Below are positions 13,765 to 22,295 of a DNA stretch of 52,840 bases, in pieces (positions within the stretch are counted from its first letter, which is position 1; each line of letters begins with the position of its first letter). The translations under genes and the position numbers were made by a program. This DNA comes from Ramlibacter humi (GTDB lineage Bacteria > Pseudomonadota > Gammaproteobacteria > Burkholderiales > Burkholderiaceae_C): the NCBI RefSeq assembly GCF_004681975.1, contig NZ_SMLK01000012.1, positions 1-52,840 on the forward strand, written 5' to 3'. The notes below the pieces were generated by a model. It ran no database searches. It saw only the letters and a list, made by a program, of their open reading frames with translations, and was not told the origin of the DNA.

Positions 13765-15818
13765 GAGGGCAGATTATCCCCTGCATTGTCGGGTTCGCCC
13801 CCTTCGGCGACGTCCACGGCAATGGCGATGGGGCCCGCCACGGGCTCTTCGTCCTCGCCGGTGTCGTCTGCATCCGACACCGCGGCCGGCGCGGCATCCA
13901 GGCGCTCGACGACGGTGCCCGCCAGGTCCAGCGAGATGTCGTCGATGGCGCCCAGCTTCACCCGCACCCGCGATCCGCGCGGCAGGTTCTCCGAACCCAG
14001 CGCCGCCAGCACCAGCGGCAGGTCGTCGGCGCGCACCAGGCCTTCGCGGAAGACCGTGCCCTCCAGCGTTTCCAGCCCGTGCTGGCGCACGTAGCGCAGC
14101 GTCCAGAACCGTTCCATGCCGGCCTGGTACGCGTTGTAGGCCGTGTACGCCGCGTCGAAGCTGGAGATGATGGAGAAGAGGTCGGCGTCCTTGGGCTTGA
14201 ACGGCGCGGCCAGTGCCGCGGTGCGCCCATGGCGTGCGGCGGCCACGATCTGCCACTGATTCACCAGGTCGGTGTAGCGGCGCAGCGGCGACGTGCTCCA
14301 CGCGTAGCACTTCACCCCGATGCCTGCGTGCGGCGCCGCCTTGGTGCCCATTCGCACTTTCACGCCGGGCGCCAGGCTGGCCTGGCTGCGGTAGATGCCC
14401 GGCACGCCCAGTTCCGCCAGCCACTGGCCCCAGGTGCTGTTGGCCAGGATCATGGCCTCGGCCACGATCAGGTCCAGCGGCGCGCCGCGGCGGCGCACGG
14501 TGATCTCCACCGTCTCCGAGCCATCGGGCTCGCTGCCGTCGTGATCCGCCAGCCGGAAGTTGTAGTCCGGCCGGTTGAATGTTTCGGGCTTGCCTCGCAC
14601 CACTTCGCGCTGCGCCTTCAGCTGCTTGGCCAGCCGCCACAGGAAGGACATCGGCTCACGCAGCGCCGCGGCGGGTGCCGGCACTTCGCCTTCGGAAGGC
14701 AGGCCTTCCAGCCAGTGTTCGGTCACGTGCTGGTCCAGCTGGTCGTGCCGCAGGTTGGCGGTGATCGGCACGCGTTCCAGCTTCGTTTCCGACGACTGCA
14801 CGGCCAGCGTGGCTTCGTCGAACACGACGTACAGCGACACCGCGGGGCAATCGCGGCCTTCCTGCAGCGTGTAGGCCTGCACCACCTCGTCGGGCAGCAT
14901 GGTGATCTTGTGGCCCGGCATGTACACCGTCGACAGCCGCTGGCGCGCCACCTGGTCGATGGGCGTGCCCGGCTGCAGCGCCAGGCCCGGCGCGGCGATG
15001 TGGATGCCGACCGTCACCGTGCCGGTGCCCAGGCCCTGCACGGAGAGTGCGTCGTCGATCTCGGTGGTGGCCGAGTCGTCGATGGAGAACGCCTGCACCG
15101 CGGCGACGGGCAGTTCCTGCGTGATGGCCGGCGCCGCCAGCGGCGGGAAGCCCGTGCCCTTCGGGAAGTGGTCGAACAGGAACCGCTTCCAGTGGAACTG
15201 GTAGGCCGAGTCGATGGCGCCGGCCTTCTGCAGCAGCGCCAGCGGCGCGGTCTGCGTGGCGCGCGAGGCTTCGACCACCGCCTTGTATTCGGGCGCGTTC
15301 TTGTCCGGCTTGAAGAGGATGCGGTACAGCTGCTCGCGGATCGGCGCCGGGCAGGTGCCCGCGGCCAGTTCGGCCGCCCAGGCCGCGATCTGCTGCTGCA
15401 CCAGCTTCTTCTTTTCGATGGCGGCCAGCGCCTGCTGCACGATCTCGGCCGGCGCCTTGCGGAAGCGGCCCCTGCCGGCGCGGCGGAAGTAGTGCGGCGC
15501 CTCGTGCAGGCGGAACAGGGCCGCGGCCTGCTGTTCCAGCGTGGCGTTGGCGCTGAAGTAGTCGCGCGCCAGGTCGGCGAAGCCGAACTCCTCCTCCGGC
15601 GCGAATTCCCAGGCGAGCTGCAGCTCGATGTCCTGCGCCAGCGCCTGCGCCTGCGCGACCAGCTGCGCGGGCTGGGGCTTTTCGAACTTCAGCAGGACGT
15701 TGGCGGCCTTGACCTTGACGCGCTTGCCGCTGTCCAGCTCGACCTGGGCCGACGATTCGGCCTCGGAGAGCACGCGGCCGGCCTGGAACTTCCCGGCCTC
15801 TTCGAACAATGCGTACAT
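13761..15818 (-). CDS. rnb: RNB-domain ribonuclease (RNase II/R family)
   Basis: This 685-aa 3'-5' exoribonuclease degrades single-stranded RNA. The RNB catalytic centre is FSIDDSATTEIDDALSVQ with its Asp cluster, followed by HIAAPGLALQPGTPIDQVARQR and STVYMPGHKITMLP. C-terminal RNB motifs are MILANSTWGQWLAELGVPGIYRSQ and YAWSTSPLRRYTDLVNQWQI. It opens MYALFEEAGKFQAGRVLSE; the longer in-frame upstream extension lacks conservation. The length fits RNase II-type rather than the longer RNase R. It is the first gene of a 4-nt-overlap operon with the TonB-like gene and aroE. Confidence 0.93.
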   Translation of the reverse strand: MYALFEEAGKFQAGRVLSEAESSAQVELDSGKRVKVKAANVLLKFEKPQPAQLVAQAQALAQDIELQLAWEFAPEEEFGFADLARDYFSANATLEQQAAALFRLHEAPHYFRRAGRGRFRKAPAEIVQQALAAIEKKKLVQQQIAAWAAELAAGTCPAPIREQLYRILFKPDKNAPEYKAVVEASRATQTAPLALLQKAGAIDSAYQFHWKRFLFDHFPKGTGFPPLAAPAITQELPVAAVQAFSIDDSATTEIDDALSVQGLGTGTVTVGIHIAAPGLALQPGTPIDQVARQRLSTVYMPGHKITMLPDEVVQAYTLQEGRDCPAVSLYVVFDEATLAVQSSETKLERVPITANLRHDQLDQHVTEHWLEGLPSEGEVPAPAAALREPMSFLWRLAKQLKAQREVVRGKPETFNRPDYNFRLADHDGSEPDGSETVEITVRRRGAPLDLIVAEAMILANSTWGQWLAELGVPGIYRSQASLAPGVKVRMGTKAAPHAGIGVKCYAWSTSPLRRYTDLVNQWQIVAAARHGRTAALAAPFKPKDADLFSIISSFDAAYTAYNAYQAGMERFWTLRYVRQHGLETLEGTVFREGLVRADDLPLVLAALGSENLPRGSRVRVKLGAIDDISLDLAGTVVERLDAAPAAVSDADDTGEDEEPVAGPIAIAVDVAEGGEPDNAGDNLPS

Positions 15819-15825
15819 CGCGGCG

Positions 15826-15831
15826 ATTGTC
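15826..15831 (-). promoter_or_regulatory. candidate -10 element of rnb
   Basis: GACAAT on the minus strand ends 7 nt before the rnb ATG (15818). Confidence 0.4.
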
Positions 15832-16428
15832 TCAGAGGCCCAAAAAGGCGAGCACCTCGCCGATGTGCCGGTCGAAGTCCGACAGCGCATGGTCGCCGCC
15901 TTCCAGCAGCTTGATGCGCGACCCCGGGTAGCGGCCCGTCATCTCGCGCCAATCCAGCACTTCGTCGCCCTTGGCGATGACGGCGAAAAGCTTCGACGGG
16001 TCGGGAGGGGCGCCGCGCTCCAGCGCCTTCAGTTCGTCGACGAAACGCGGCTCGAAGAAGAAGTGCTCGGCCGGGTCGTGCCAGGCGGTCTGTTCGCCGA
16101 TGTGCCGCGCCAGGTCGCGCGCCGCGTTGACGGCGGGGTTGAGCAGCACCGCGCGGCAGCCGGTGTCGCAGGCGACGGTGGTGGCGTAGAAGCCGCCGAG
16201 CGAGGAACCGATCACGCCCATGCGGCCGCGCGGCCACGCCGCGATACCGTTGGTCACCATTGCCATGGCCTCGCGCGGTGAAGGCGGCAGCTGCGGGCAC
16301 CACCAGGTCACGTCCGGGTGATCGCGGGCCACCCGCTCGGCGACCTGCCGCGCCTTGGCCGATTTCGGCGACGAACGGAAGCCGTGCAAGTACAGCAAAT
16401 GCGTCACGGAAGGCGGGTTCTGGAGCAT
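15832..16428 (-). CDS. yqiA: YqiA-type alpha/beta hydrolase (esterase)
   Basis: This 198-aa hydrolase of the YqiA/UPF0227 family opens with VTHLLYLHGFRSSPKSAKA. It has the nucleophile elbow GSSLGGFYA (Ser at about 75) and a C-terminal GGDHALSDFDRHI carrying the catalytic His; the acid is probably the Asp in AKGDEVLD. The start is ATG at 16428; upstream in-frame codons are non-conserved. It ends 13 bp before rnb and may be co-transcribed with it. It diverges from rodA. Confidence 0.88.
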   Translation of the reverse strand: MLQNPPSVTHLLYLHGFRSSPKSAKARQVAERVARDHPDVTWWCPQLPPSPREAMAMVTNGIAAWPRGRMGVIGSSLGGFYATTVACDTGCRAVLLNPAVNAARDLARHIGEQTAWHDPAEHFFFEPRFVDELKALERGAPPDPSKLFAVIAKGDEVLDWREMTGRYPGSRIKLLEGGDHALSDFDRHIGEVLAFLGL

Positions 16429-16448
16429 GGCGGGATGATGCCAGCGGA

Positions 16449-16454
16449 GATAAT
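16449..16454 (+). promoter_or_regulatory. candidate -10 element of rodA
   Basis: GATAAT ends 8 nt before the rodA ATG (16463), implying a transcript starting at the start codon. Confidence 0.45.
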
Positions 16455-16462
16455 CCGGCCCC

Positions 16463-17617
16463 ATGTCCGCCGTCTTCGAGAAGCCGCCCCTGTGGCAGCG
16501 CGCCGCGCCCATGATCCAGGGCTTCGACGGGCCCCTGGCCTTCGCGGTGTTCCTGCTCGCGTGCGCCGGCCTGCTCACGATGTATTCGTCGGGCTACGAT
16601 TTCGGCAACCGCTTCCTGGACCACGGCCGCAACATGCTGATCGCCGGCACCATCATGTTCGTGGTGGCGCAGATCCCGCCGCAGCGGCTCATGAGCTTCG
16701 CCGTGCCGCTGTACACCGTCGGCGTCGCGCTGCTGGTGGCGGTGGCCGTGTTCGGCATCACCAAGAAGGGCGCCAAGCGCTGGATCAACGTGGGCCTGGT
16801 CATCCAGCCCAGCGAGATCATGAAGATCGCCATGCCGCTGATGCTGGCCTGGTGGTTCCAGAAGCGCGAAGGCCAGCTGCGGCCGCTGGACTACGTGATG
16901 GCGGCCCTGATCCTGGTGGCGCCGGTGGGCCTGATCATGAAGCAGCCCGACCTGGGCACGTCGCTGCTGGTGATGGCCGCGGGGGTGTCGGTGATCTTCT
17001 TCGCCGGCCTGTCGTGGAGGCTGATCGTGCCGCCGGTGGTCATCGGCCTGGTGGCGCTGGTGCTGATCGTCGTCTTCGAGAACCAGCTGTGCGCCGACGG
17101 CTTCCGCTGGCCCATCCTGCACGACTACCAGCAGCAGCGCATCTGCACGCTGCTGGACCCCAGCAAGGACCCGCTAGGCAAGGGCTTCCACATCATCCAG
17201 GGGATGATCGCCATCGGCTCGGGCGGCCCGCTGGGCAAGGGCTTCATGCAGGGCACGCAGACGCACCTGGAGTTCATCCCCGAGCGCACCACCGACTTCA
17301 TCTTCGCGGCGTTCTCCGAGGAATTCGGCCTGGCCGGCAACCTGTGCCTGATCGCCGGCTTCGTCTTCCTGATCCTGCGCGGGCTGGCCATCGCGCTGGA
17401 AGCCTCGACGCTGTTCTCGCGCCTGCTGGCCGGCGCGATCACCATGATCTTCTTCACCTATGCCTTCGTGAACATGGGCATGGTCAGCGGTATCCTGCCC
17501 GTGGTGGGTGTGCCCCTTCCCTTCATCAGCTACGGCGGCACCGCCATGGTGACGCTGGGGCTCGGGCTGGGGATCCTGATGTCCATCGCGAAGTCCAAGC
17601 GGCTCGTGCAGACGTGA
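16463..17617 (+). CDS. rodA: rod shape-determining peptidoglycan glycosyltransferase RodA
   Basis: This 384-aa SEDS-family polymerase of the elongasome has about ten membrane helices. Family markers are GAKRWINVGLVIQPSEIMKIAMPL, QPDLGTSLLVM with the essential Asp, IIQGMIAIGSGGPLGKGFMQGTQTHLEFIPERTTDFIFA, and the C-terminal PVVGVPLPFISYGGTAM. mreBCD and mrdA, often upstream in relatives, are not present here; rodA instead diverges from yqiA. Its stop overlaps the GTG of the next gene. Confidence 0.97.
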   Translation: MSAVFEKPPLWQRAAPMIQGFDGPLAFAVFLLACAGLLTMYSSGYDFGNRFLDHGRNMLIAGTIMFVVAQIPPQRLMSFAVPLYTVGVALLVAVAVFGITKKGAKRWINVGLVIQPSEIMKIAMPLMLAWWFQKREGQLRPLDYVMAALILVAPVGLIMKQPDLGTSLLVMAAGVSVIFFAGLSWRLIVPPVVIGLVALVLIVVFENQLCADGFRWPILHDYQQQRICTLLDPSKDPLGKGFHIIQGMIAIGSGGPLGKGFMQGTQTHLEFIPERTTDFIFAAFSEEFGLAGNLCLIAGFVFLILRGLAIALEASTLFSRLLAGAITMIFFTYAFVNMGMVSGILPVVGVPLPFISYGGTAMVTLGLGLGILMSIAKSKRLVQT

Positions 17618-18501
17618 CCCTTCGACAGGCTCAGGCCGTCGGCATCGTCGGCACCGGGAACATGGGCGGCGGCATGGCCGGCCGCCTGCTGGGCCTGGGC
17701 TGGGCGGTGCGGGCTTGCGACCTGGTGAGCGAAAAAGTCGCTGCGCTGGTGGCCGCTGGCGCGACGGCTGCGGCGGATCCGGCGCAGGCGGCGGAAGGTG
17801 CTTCTGCGCTGATCGTCTGCGTGGTCGATGCGGACCAAGCCGAGGAAGTCCTGTTCGGTGCTCGCGGCGCGGCCGCGGCGCTCGCGCCTTCCACACCGGT
17901 GCTGCTCTGCCCGACCATCGCGCCCGCCGACACCCAGCGCCTGGCGCAGCGCTTGTCCGATCAAGGCCTGTTCCCCGTCGATGCGCCCATGTCCGGCGGC
18001 CCCGCGCGCGCCCGCGACGGGACGATAAGCCTGATGGTCGCCTGCGCCGACGAGGCCTGGGCCGCCTGCCACCCGCTGCTGCAGGCCTTGAGCGGCAAGG
18101 TGTTCCGCGTCGGCACGCGCTGCGGCGACGGCGCGAAGACCAAGCTGGTGAACAACCTGCTGGCCGGCATCAACCTGGCCGGCGCGGCCGAAGCGCTGGC
18201 GATGGCGCAGCGCCTGGGCCTTGACCTCTCGCGCACGCTGGACGTCATCGAACAGTCCAGCGGCCAGAGCTGGATCGGCAGCGACCGTCTGCGGCGCGCC
18301 ATCGCCGGCGACTACGAGCCGCGCGCGCACGTCACGCTGCTGCAGAAAGACACGCGGCTGGCCGTGCAGGCCGCGGACGAAGCCGGCTTCGAAGGCCCGC
18401 TGGGTCCCATCGCCCGCGACCTGTTCGAGCGCGCCGCCCGCGAAGGGCTGGCGCACCTGGACGACGGTGCGCTGTTCAAGCTGCTGGCGGGCGCGGCATG
18501 A
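17614..18501 (+). CDS. NAD(P)-dependent beta-hydroxyacid dehydrogenase (6PGDH/3-HIBADH superfamily)
   Basis: This 295-aa reductase has an N-terminal Rossmann fold (VGIVGTGNMGGGMAGRLL), the substrate loop APMSGGPARARDGTISLMV, and the helix carrying the catalytic Lys, GAKTKLVNNLLAGINL. Relatives include tartronate semialdehyde reductase and 3-hydroxyisobutyrate dehydrogenase; the substrate cannot be read from sequence. The only start before the Rossmann strand is GTG at 17614, overlapping the rodA stop. The first codons (VTLRQAQA) derive from a dispersed repeat. The stop overlaps the next ATG. Confidence 0.9.
   Translation: MTLRQAQAVGIVGTGNMGGGMAGRLLGLGWAVRACDLVSEKVAALVAAGATAAADPAQAAEGASALIVCVVDADQAEEVLFGARGAAAALAPSTPVLLCPTIAPADTQRLAQRLSDQGLFPVDAPMSGGPARARDGTISLMVACADEAWAACHPLLQALSGKVFRVGTRCGDGAKTKLVNNLLAGINLAGAAEALAMAQRLGLDLSRTLDVIEQSSGQSWIGSDRLRRAIAGDYEPRAHVTLLQKDTRLAVQAADEAGFEGPLGPIARDLFERAAREGLAHLDDGALFKLLAGAA
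17617..17635 (+). repeat. dispersed short repeat at a gene start
   Basis: ACCCTTCGACAGGCTCAGG is the same element type as the one inside mtgA (11893-11917). Here it encodes codons 2-8 of the oxidoreductase gene. Confidence 0.6.
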
Positions 18502-20582
18502 CCACCATCCTGGTCGTCGAGGACGACGACGCCATCCGCAACAACATCACCCGGCTGCTGAAGCTGGAGGGCTACGACATCGTGACCGCCATCGACGGCA
18601 CGCTGGGCCTGGAGCGCGCGCGCGAGGTGCGGCCGGACATCGTCATCTCCGACATCAGCATGCCGCAGATGGACGGCTTCGCGATGCTGGACGCGATCCG
18701 CGCCGACGACCAGCTGGCTGCCACGCCGGTGATGCTGCTCACCGCGCTGGACGACCGCGCCAGCATGCGGCGCGGCATGACGGCGGGCGCCGACGACTAC
18801 CTGGCCAAGCCGTTCACGCGGGTGGAACTGCTGGAGGCGCTGCAGGGCCTCTTGAAGAAGAAGGGCCGCATCGACCATTCCATCGAGCAGGCCGTCAGCG
18901 CGCGCGAGGCACACCTGCGACGTGCGTTCACGGAGAGCATCGGCGGGCGCACGCTCACCGACAAGTTCGGCCTGGAGGCGCCTCAGGGCGTGGTCGCCGG
19001 CCAGGCGATGCAGGCGACAGTGCTGTTCGCCGACATCCGCAACTTCACCGCGCTGGCCGAGAAGCTCAATTCCACCGAAGTGGCCGAGCTGCTGACCGAG
19101 TACTTCGAGCGCTGCTGCGAACCCGTGCTGCGCCACCGCGGCGGCCACATCCAGTTCATCGGCGACGGGCTGATGGCTGTGTTTGCCGAATCCCGCGAAG
19201 GCATGTCGCTGCCCAACGCGCGCCGTGCCGTGTCGGCGGCGCTGGGCGTGGCGCTGGCCGCGCACGAATTCCGCACCTGGCTGGCCGACCGGTTCGCCGG
19301 GCGCGGGCTGCCGCCTTTCGCCATCGGCGTGGGATTGCACGAAGGCGAGGTCACGTTGTGCCGTGTGGGCACGGCGGACGCGCGCGAAACCGGAGCCATC
19401 GGCGAGCCGGTCAACGTGGCGGCGCGGCTGGAATCGGCCAGCAAGGAGCTGGGCTGGACCGTGGTCGCCAGCACCGAAGTCATCCGGTCGGCCGGCGCCG
19501 GCGTGCAGACCGGCGGCGTGACCTCGCTGCAGGTGCGCGGGCAGGGCGGCTATGTGGAAGTGGCCGAGGTGCTGGGCCTGGAAGCCGAGCAGGCCGGCAT
19601 GGTCTGGGGCATGGCCACGCTGGCCGCGCGCGCGCAGGACGTGCGCGCCGCGGTGCAGGTCAATTCGGAGATCACTGCACGGGCGGTGAAGGGCGCGCTG
19701 CAGTCCAAGCTGTCGGCGCTGAAGGCGCACCAGTTCGCGCCGGGCGAGGAACCGCTGCGCCTGCGCGGCTACCGGCTCACCCGCAAGATCGGCGTGGGCG
19801 GCATGACCGAGGTGTACCTGGCCGAGCGCGAGCCCGACGGCCTGCCGGTCGTGCTGAAGGTGCTGGACGCCAGCGGCAAGAAGGCTTCCGAGCACCTGTC
19901 GCGCTTCATCCAGGAATACGCGCTGCTGTCGCGCATCGAGCACCCGAACGTCGTGCGCATCTACGCCCAGGGCTTCACCGACGATCACGCGTACATCGCG
20001 ATGGAGTACTTCCCGGGCGGCGACCTGCGGTCCGAGCTCGGCGCGGGCATGGCGCAGCAGCGCGTGCTGGAGGTGCTGGCACAGATCGCGCAAGCGCTCA
20101 CCGCCATCCATGGGCTGGGCGTGATCCACCGCGACCTGAAGCCCGAGAACATCATGCGGCGCGCCGACGACACGGTCGCGCTGGCCGACTTCGGCATCGC
20201 CAAGTCGCTGCTGTCCGACAACCTGGCGCTGACGCAGACGGGGCATGGCGACGTGGTCGGCACGCCCTACTACCTGAGCCCGGAGCAGGCCTCGGCGAGC
20301 GAAAACATCACACCGGCATCCGACCTCTACAGCCTGGGCGTCATGATGTACGAGATGCTCACCGGCGAGCGGCCGTACAGGGCCCCCACGCTGAACGAGC
20401 TGCTGTCGAACCACTTGCGTGCGCCGCTGCCCCGGCTGCCGCAGCCGCACGAGAAGCTGCAGCCCATCCTGGACCGGCTCATGGCCAAGTCGCCCGACGA
20501 CCGGTTCTCCAGCGCGCACGTGTTCCTGGCTGAGCTGGAGTTGCGGCAGCTGCTGTCCACCGTGCGCCGGCCTCTTCCGTAA
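18498..20582 (+). CDS. receiver - class III nucleotide cyclase - Ser/Thr kinase fusion protein
   Basis: This 694-aa cytoplasmic signalling protein has three modules. Residues 1-125 are a response-regulator receiver with acidic pocket (E8-D10), phospho-acceptor D52, T82 and K104. Residues 170-345 are a class III cyclase fold with metal ligands D179 (LFADIRNF) and D223 (IGDG) and transition-state residues N306/R310 (VNVAARLE). The usual substrate-selecting Lys position is Gln (Q219). Residues 425-690 are a Hanks-type kinase with all key motifs: IGVGGMTEVY, K454, E473, HRDLKPEN (544-551), DFG (564-566) and SPE. No transmembrane segment is present. The start overlaps the previous stop (ATGA). No partner histidine kinase is nearby. 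Confidence 0.93.
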   Translation: MTTILVVEDDDAIRNNITRLLKLEGYDIVTAIDGTLGLERAREVRPDIVISDISMPQMDGFAMLDAIRADDQLAATPVMLLTALDDRASMRRGMTAGADDYLAKPFTRVELLEALQGLLKKKGRIDHSIEQAVSAREAHLRRAFTESIGGRTLTDKFGLEAPQGVVAGQAMQATVLFADIRNFTALAEKLNSTEVAELLTEYFERCCEPVLRHRGGHIQFIGDGLMAVFAESREGMSLPNARRAVSAALGVALAAHEFRTWLADRFAGRGLPPFAIGVGLHEGEVTLCRVGTADARETGAIGEPVNVAARLESASKELGWTVVASTEVIRSAGAGVQTGGVTSLQVRGQGGYVEVAEVLGLEAEQAGMVWGMATLAARAQDVRAAVQVNSEITARAVKGALQSKLSALKAHQFAPGEEPLRLRGYRLTRKIGVGGMTEVYLAEREPDGLPVVLKVLDASGKKASEHLSRFIQEYALLSRIEHPNVVRIYAQGFTDDHAYIAMEYFPGGDLRSELGAGMAQQRVLEVLAQIAQALTAIHGLGVIHRDLKPENIMRRADDTVALADFGIAKSLLSDNLALTQTGHGDVVGTPYYLSPEQASASENITPASDLYSLGVMMYEMLTGERPYRAPTLNELLSNHLRAPLPRLPQPHEKLQPILDRLMAKSPDDRFSSAHVFLAELELRQLLSTVRRPLP

Positions 20583-20614
20583 CCGCCCGGCCTACAGGGG
20601 CTGCGGCCCGCCCC

Positions 20615-20620
20615 TAGAAT
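20615..20620 (+). promoter_or_regulatory. candidate -10 element of tldD
   Basis: TAGAAT ends 6 nt before the tldD ATG (20627). Confidence 0.5.
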
Positions 20621-20626
20621 GCCTCG

Positions 20627-22087
20627 ATGATCTCCCGCGAACCGACCCTGGAGCGCCTGGCCACCGCCCGGCAGTTGCTGCTCGAACCTTTCGGCCTCGA
20701 CGAAACCCACCTCGCGAAAGCGCTGGCCGAGATCACGGCCCACCGCGTGGACGATGCCGACCTGTACTTCCAGTACACGCGCAGCGAAGGCTGGAGCCTG
20801 GAAGAAGGCATCGTGAAGACCGGCAGCTTCAGCATCGACCAGGGCGTGGGCGTGCGCGCCGTCAGCGGCGAGAAGACCGCCTTCGCCTACTCCGACGACA
20901 TCTCCGAAGCTTCGCTGCTGGATGCGGCGCGCACCGTGCGCTCCATCTCGTCGGCCGCGAAGAACGGCCGCGCCAAGGTGCCGGCGAAGAAGGTGGCGTC
21001 CAGCCGCTCGCTGTACCCCGCGCTCGACCCCATCGCCACGCTGGACAGCACGTCCAAGGTCCAGCTGCTGGAGAAAGTGGAGAAGACCGCCCGCGCCAAG
21101 GACCCGCGCATCGTGCAGGTCATGGCCGGGCTGGCCAGCGAATGGGACGTGGTGATGGTCGCGCGCGCCGACGGCACCATCGCCGCCGACGTGCGGCCGC
21201 TGGTGCGCCTGTCGGTCACCGTCATCGCCGAGCAGAACGGCCGGCGTGAAGTGGGCTCCGGCGGCGGCGGCGGCCGTTTCGGCCTGGCGTACTTCGACGA
21301 GTCGCACATCAACGAATACGTGGACGACGCGGTGCAGGCCGCGCTGACCAACCTGGAGGCGCGCCCCGCGCCCGCCGGCGAATTCACCGTGGTGCTGGGC
21401 CCCGGCTGGCCTGGCATCCTGCTGCACGAAGCGGTGGGCCACGGCCTGGAAGGCGACTTCAACCGCAAGGGCAGCAGCGCGTTCTCCGGCCGCATCGGCC
21501 AGCGCGTGGCGGCCAAGGGCGTGACGGTGCTGGACGACGGCACCATCCAGGACCGCCGCGGCTCGCTGAACGTGGACGACGAGGGCAACCCCAGCCAGCG
21601 CAACGTGCTGATCGAGGACGGCATCCTGCGCGGCTACATCCAGGATTCGCTCAACGCGCGCCTGATGGGCGTGGCGCCCACCGGCAACGGCCGCCGCGAA
21701 AGCTACGCGCACATCCCGATGCCGCGCATGACCAACACCTACATGCTGGGCGGCGACAAGCCGGCCGAGGAAATCCTGCGCAGCGTGAAGAAGGGGCTGT
21801 TCGCCAGCAACTTCGGCGGCGGGCAGGTGGACATCACGTCCGGCAAGTTCGTGTTCTCCGCCAGCGAAGCCTGGTGGGTGGAAGACGGCCAGCTGAAGTA
21901 CCCGGTCAAGGGCGCCACCATCGTGGGCAACGGGCCCGACGCGCTCACGCGCGTGAGCATGATCGGCAACGACATGAAGCTGGACACCGGCGTGGGCACC
22001 TGCGGCAAGGAAGGCCAGAGCGTGCCGGTGGGCGTGGGCCAGCCCACGCTGCGCATCGACGGCCTGACCGTCGGCGGCACCGCTTGA
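20627..22087 (+). CDS. tldD: metalloprotease TldD
   Basis: This 486-aa subunit of the TldD/TldE (PmbA) zinc protease degrades unfolded peptides and matures some RiPP peptides. The zinc motif is HEAVGH (267-272) in LLHEAVGHGLEGDFNRKGSS. The C-terminal ligand region NFGGGQVDITSGKFVFSASE and the GKEGQSVPVGVGQP ending are typical. Length is normal. The partner gene pmbA/tldE is not in the window. The start at 20627 is fixed by the conserved MISREPTLERLATAR opening. Confidence 0.97.
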   Translation: MISREPTLERLATARQLLLEPFGLDETHLAKALAEITAHRVDDADLYFQYTRSEGWSLEEGIVKTGSFSIDQGVGVRAVSGEKTAFAYSDDISEASLLDAARTVRSISSAAKNGRAKVPAKKVASSRSLYPALDPIATLDSTSKVQLLEKVEKTARAKDPRIVQVMAGLASEWDVVMVARADGTIAADVRPLVRLSVTVIAEQNGRREVGSGGGGGRFGLAYFDESHINEYVDDAVQAALTNLEARPAPAGEFTVVLGPGWPGILLHEAVGHGLEGDFNRKGSSAFSGRIGQRVAAKGVTVLDDGTIQDRRGSLNVDDEGNPSQRNVLIEDGILRGYIQDSLNARLMGVAPTGNGRRESYAHIPMPRMTNTYMLGGDKPAEEILRSVKKGLFASNFGGGQVDITSGKFVFSASEAWWVEDGQLKYPVKGATIVGNGPDALTRVSMIGNDMKLDTGVGTCGKEGQSVPVGVGQPTLRIDGLTVGGTA

Positions 22088-22114
22088 GGGGCCGCCGAAC
22101 CCCTGTGTTAGAGT
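22085..22114 (+). promoter_or_regulatory. candidate promoter of the DAHP synthase leader
   Basis: TTGAGG (22085-22090) and TAGAGT (22109-22114) are 18 bp apart. The -10 ends 8 nt before the leader-peptide ATG, so the leader transcript may be leaderless. The -35 overlaps the tldD stop codon. Confidence 0.5.
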
Positions 22115-22122
22115 CCCGCCCC

Positions 22123-22191
22123 ATGCGCAAGCAAGCCGTTTTCTTTTTTGGCTACTTCTGGTTCTCCGGCCCCGGCGGTCGAGAGTCCTGA
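22123..22191 (+). CDS. aromatic amino acid leader peptide of the DAHP synthase attenuator
   Basis: This 22-codon ORF has the core FFFGYFWF: five Phe, one Tyr and one Trp within codons 7-14, too biased for chance. It lies directly before a strong intrinsic terminator and the DAHP synthase gene, the first enzyme of aromatic amino acid synthesis. Ribosome stalling at these codons would report shortage of charged tRNA for Phe, Tyr or Trp. The ending GPGGRES includes the codons GGC CCC GGC GGT, whose RNA matches the right arm of the terminator. Confidence 0.9.
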   Translation: MRKQAVFFFGYFWFSGPGGRES

Positions 22192-22260
22192 GTGACGCTG
22201 CAAAAAAGAAAGCGCAAACAGACTCCAGAAACCGCCGGGCGACCCCCGGCGGTTTTTTTT
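22170..22260 (+). terminator. transcription attenuator (antiterminator and intrinsic terminator) of aroG
   Basis: The terminator stem pairs ACCGCCGGG (22231-22239) with CCCGGCGGT (22245-22253), extended by flanking A/T pairs, and is followed by eight T. The segment CCCGGCGGT also occurs at 22171-22179, inside the leader ORF, so it can pair with 22231-22239 instead and block the terminator. A ribosome stalled at codons 7-13 leaves 22171-22179 free, favouring read-through. One that reaches the stop at 22189 covers it, favouring termination. The mechanism is inferred from sequence alone. Confidence 0.85.
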
Positions 22261-22295
22261 CGTCCCTTCCCTTCCGCACCCTTCAGGAGCCCACG

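Noticed and set aside
18312-20519. 735-codon minus-strand frame opposite the receiver-cyclase-kinase gene
   Set aside because: Its translation is His/Arg/Leu-rich without motifs; the sense strand has three complete domains.
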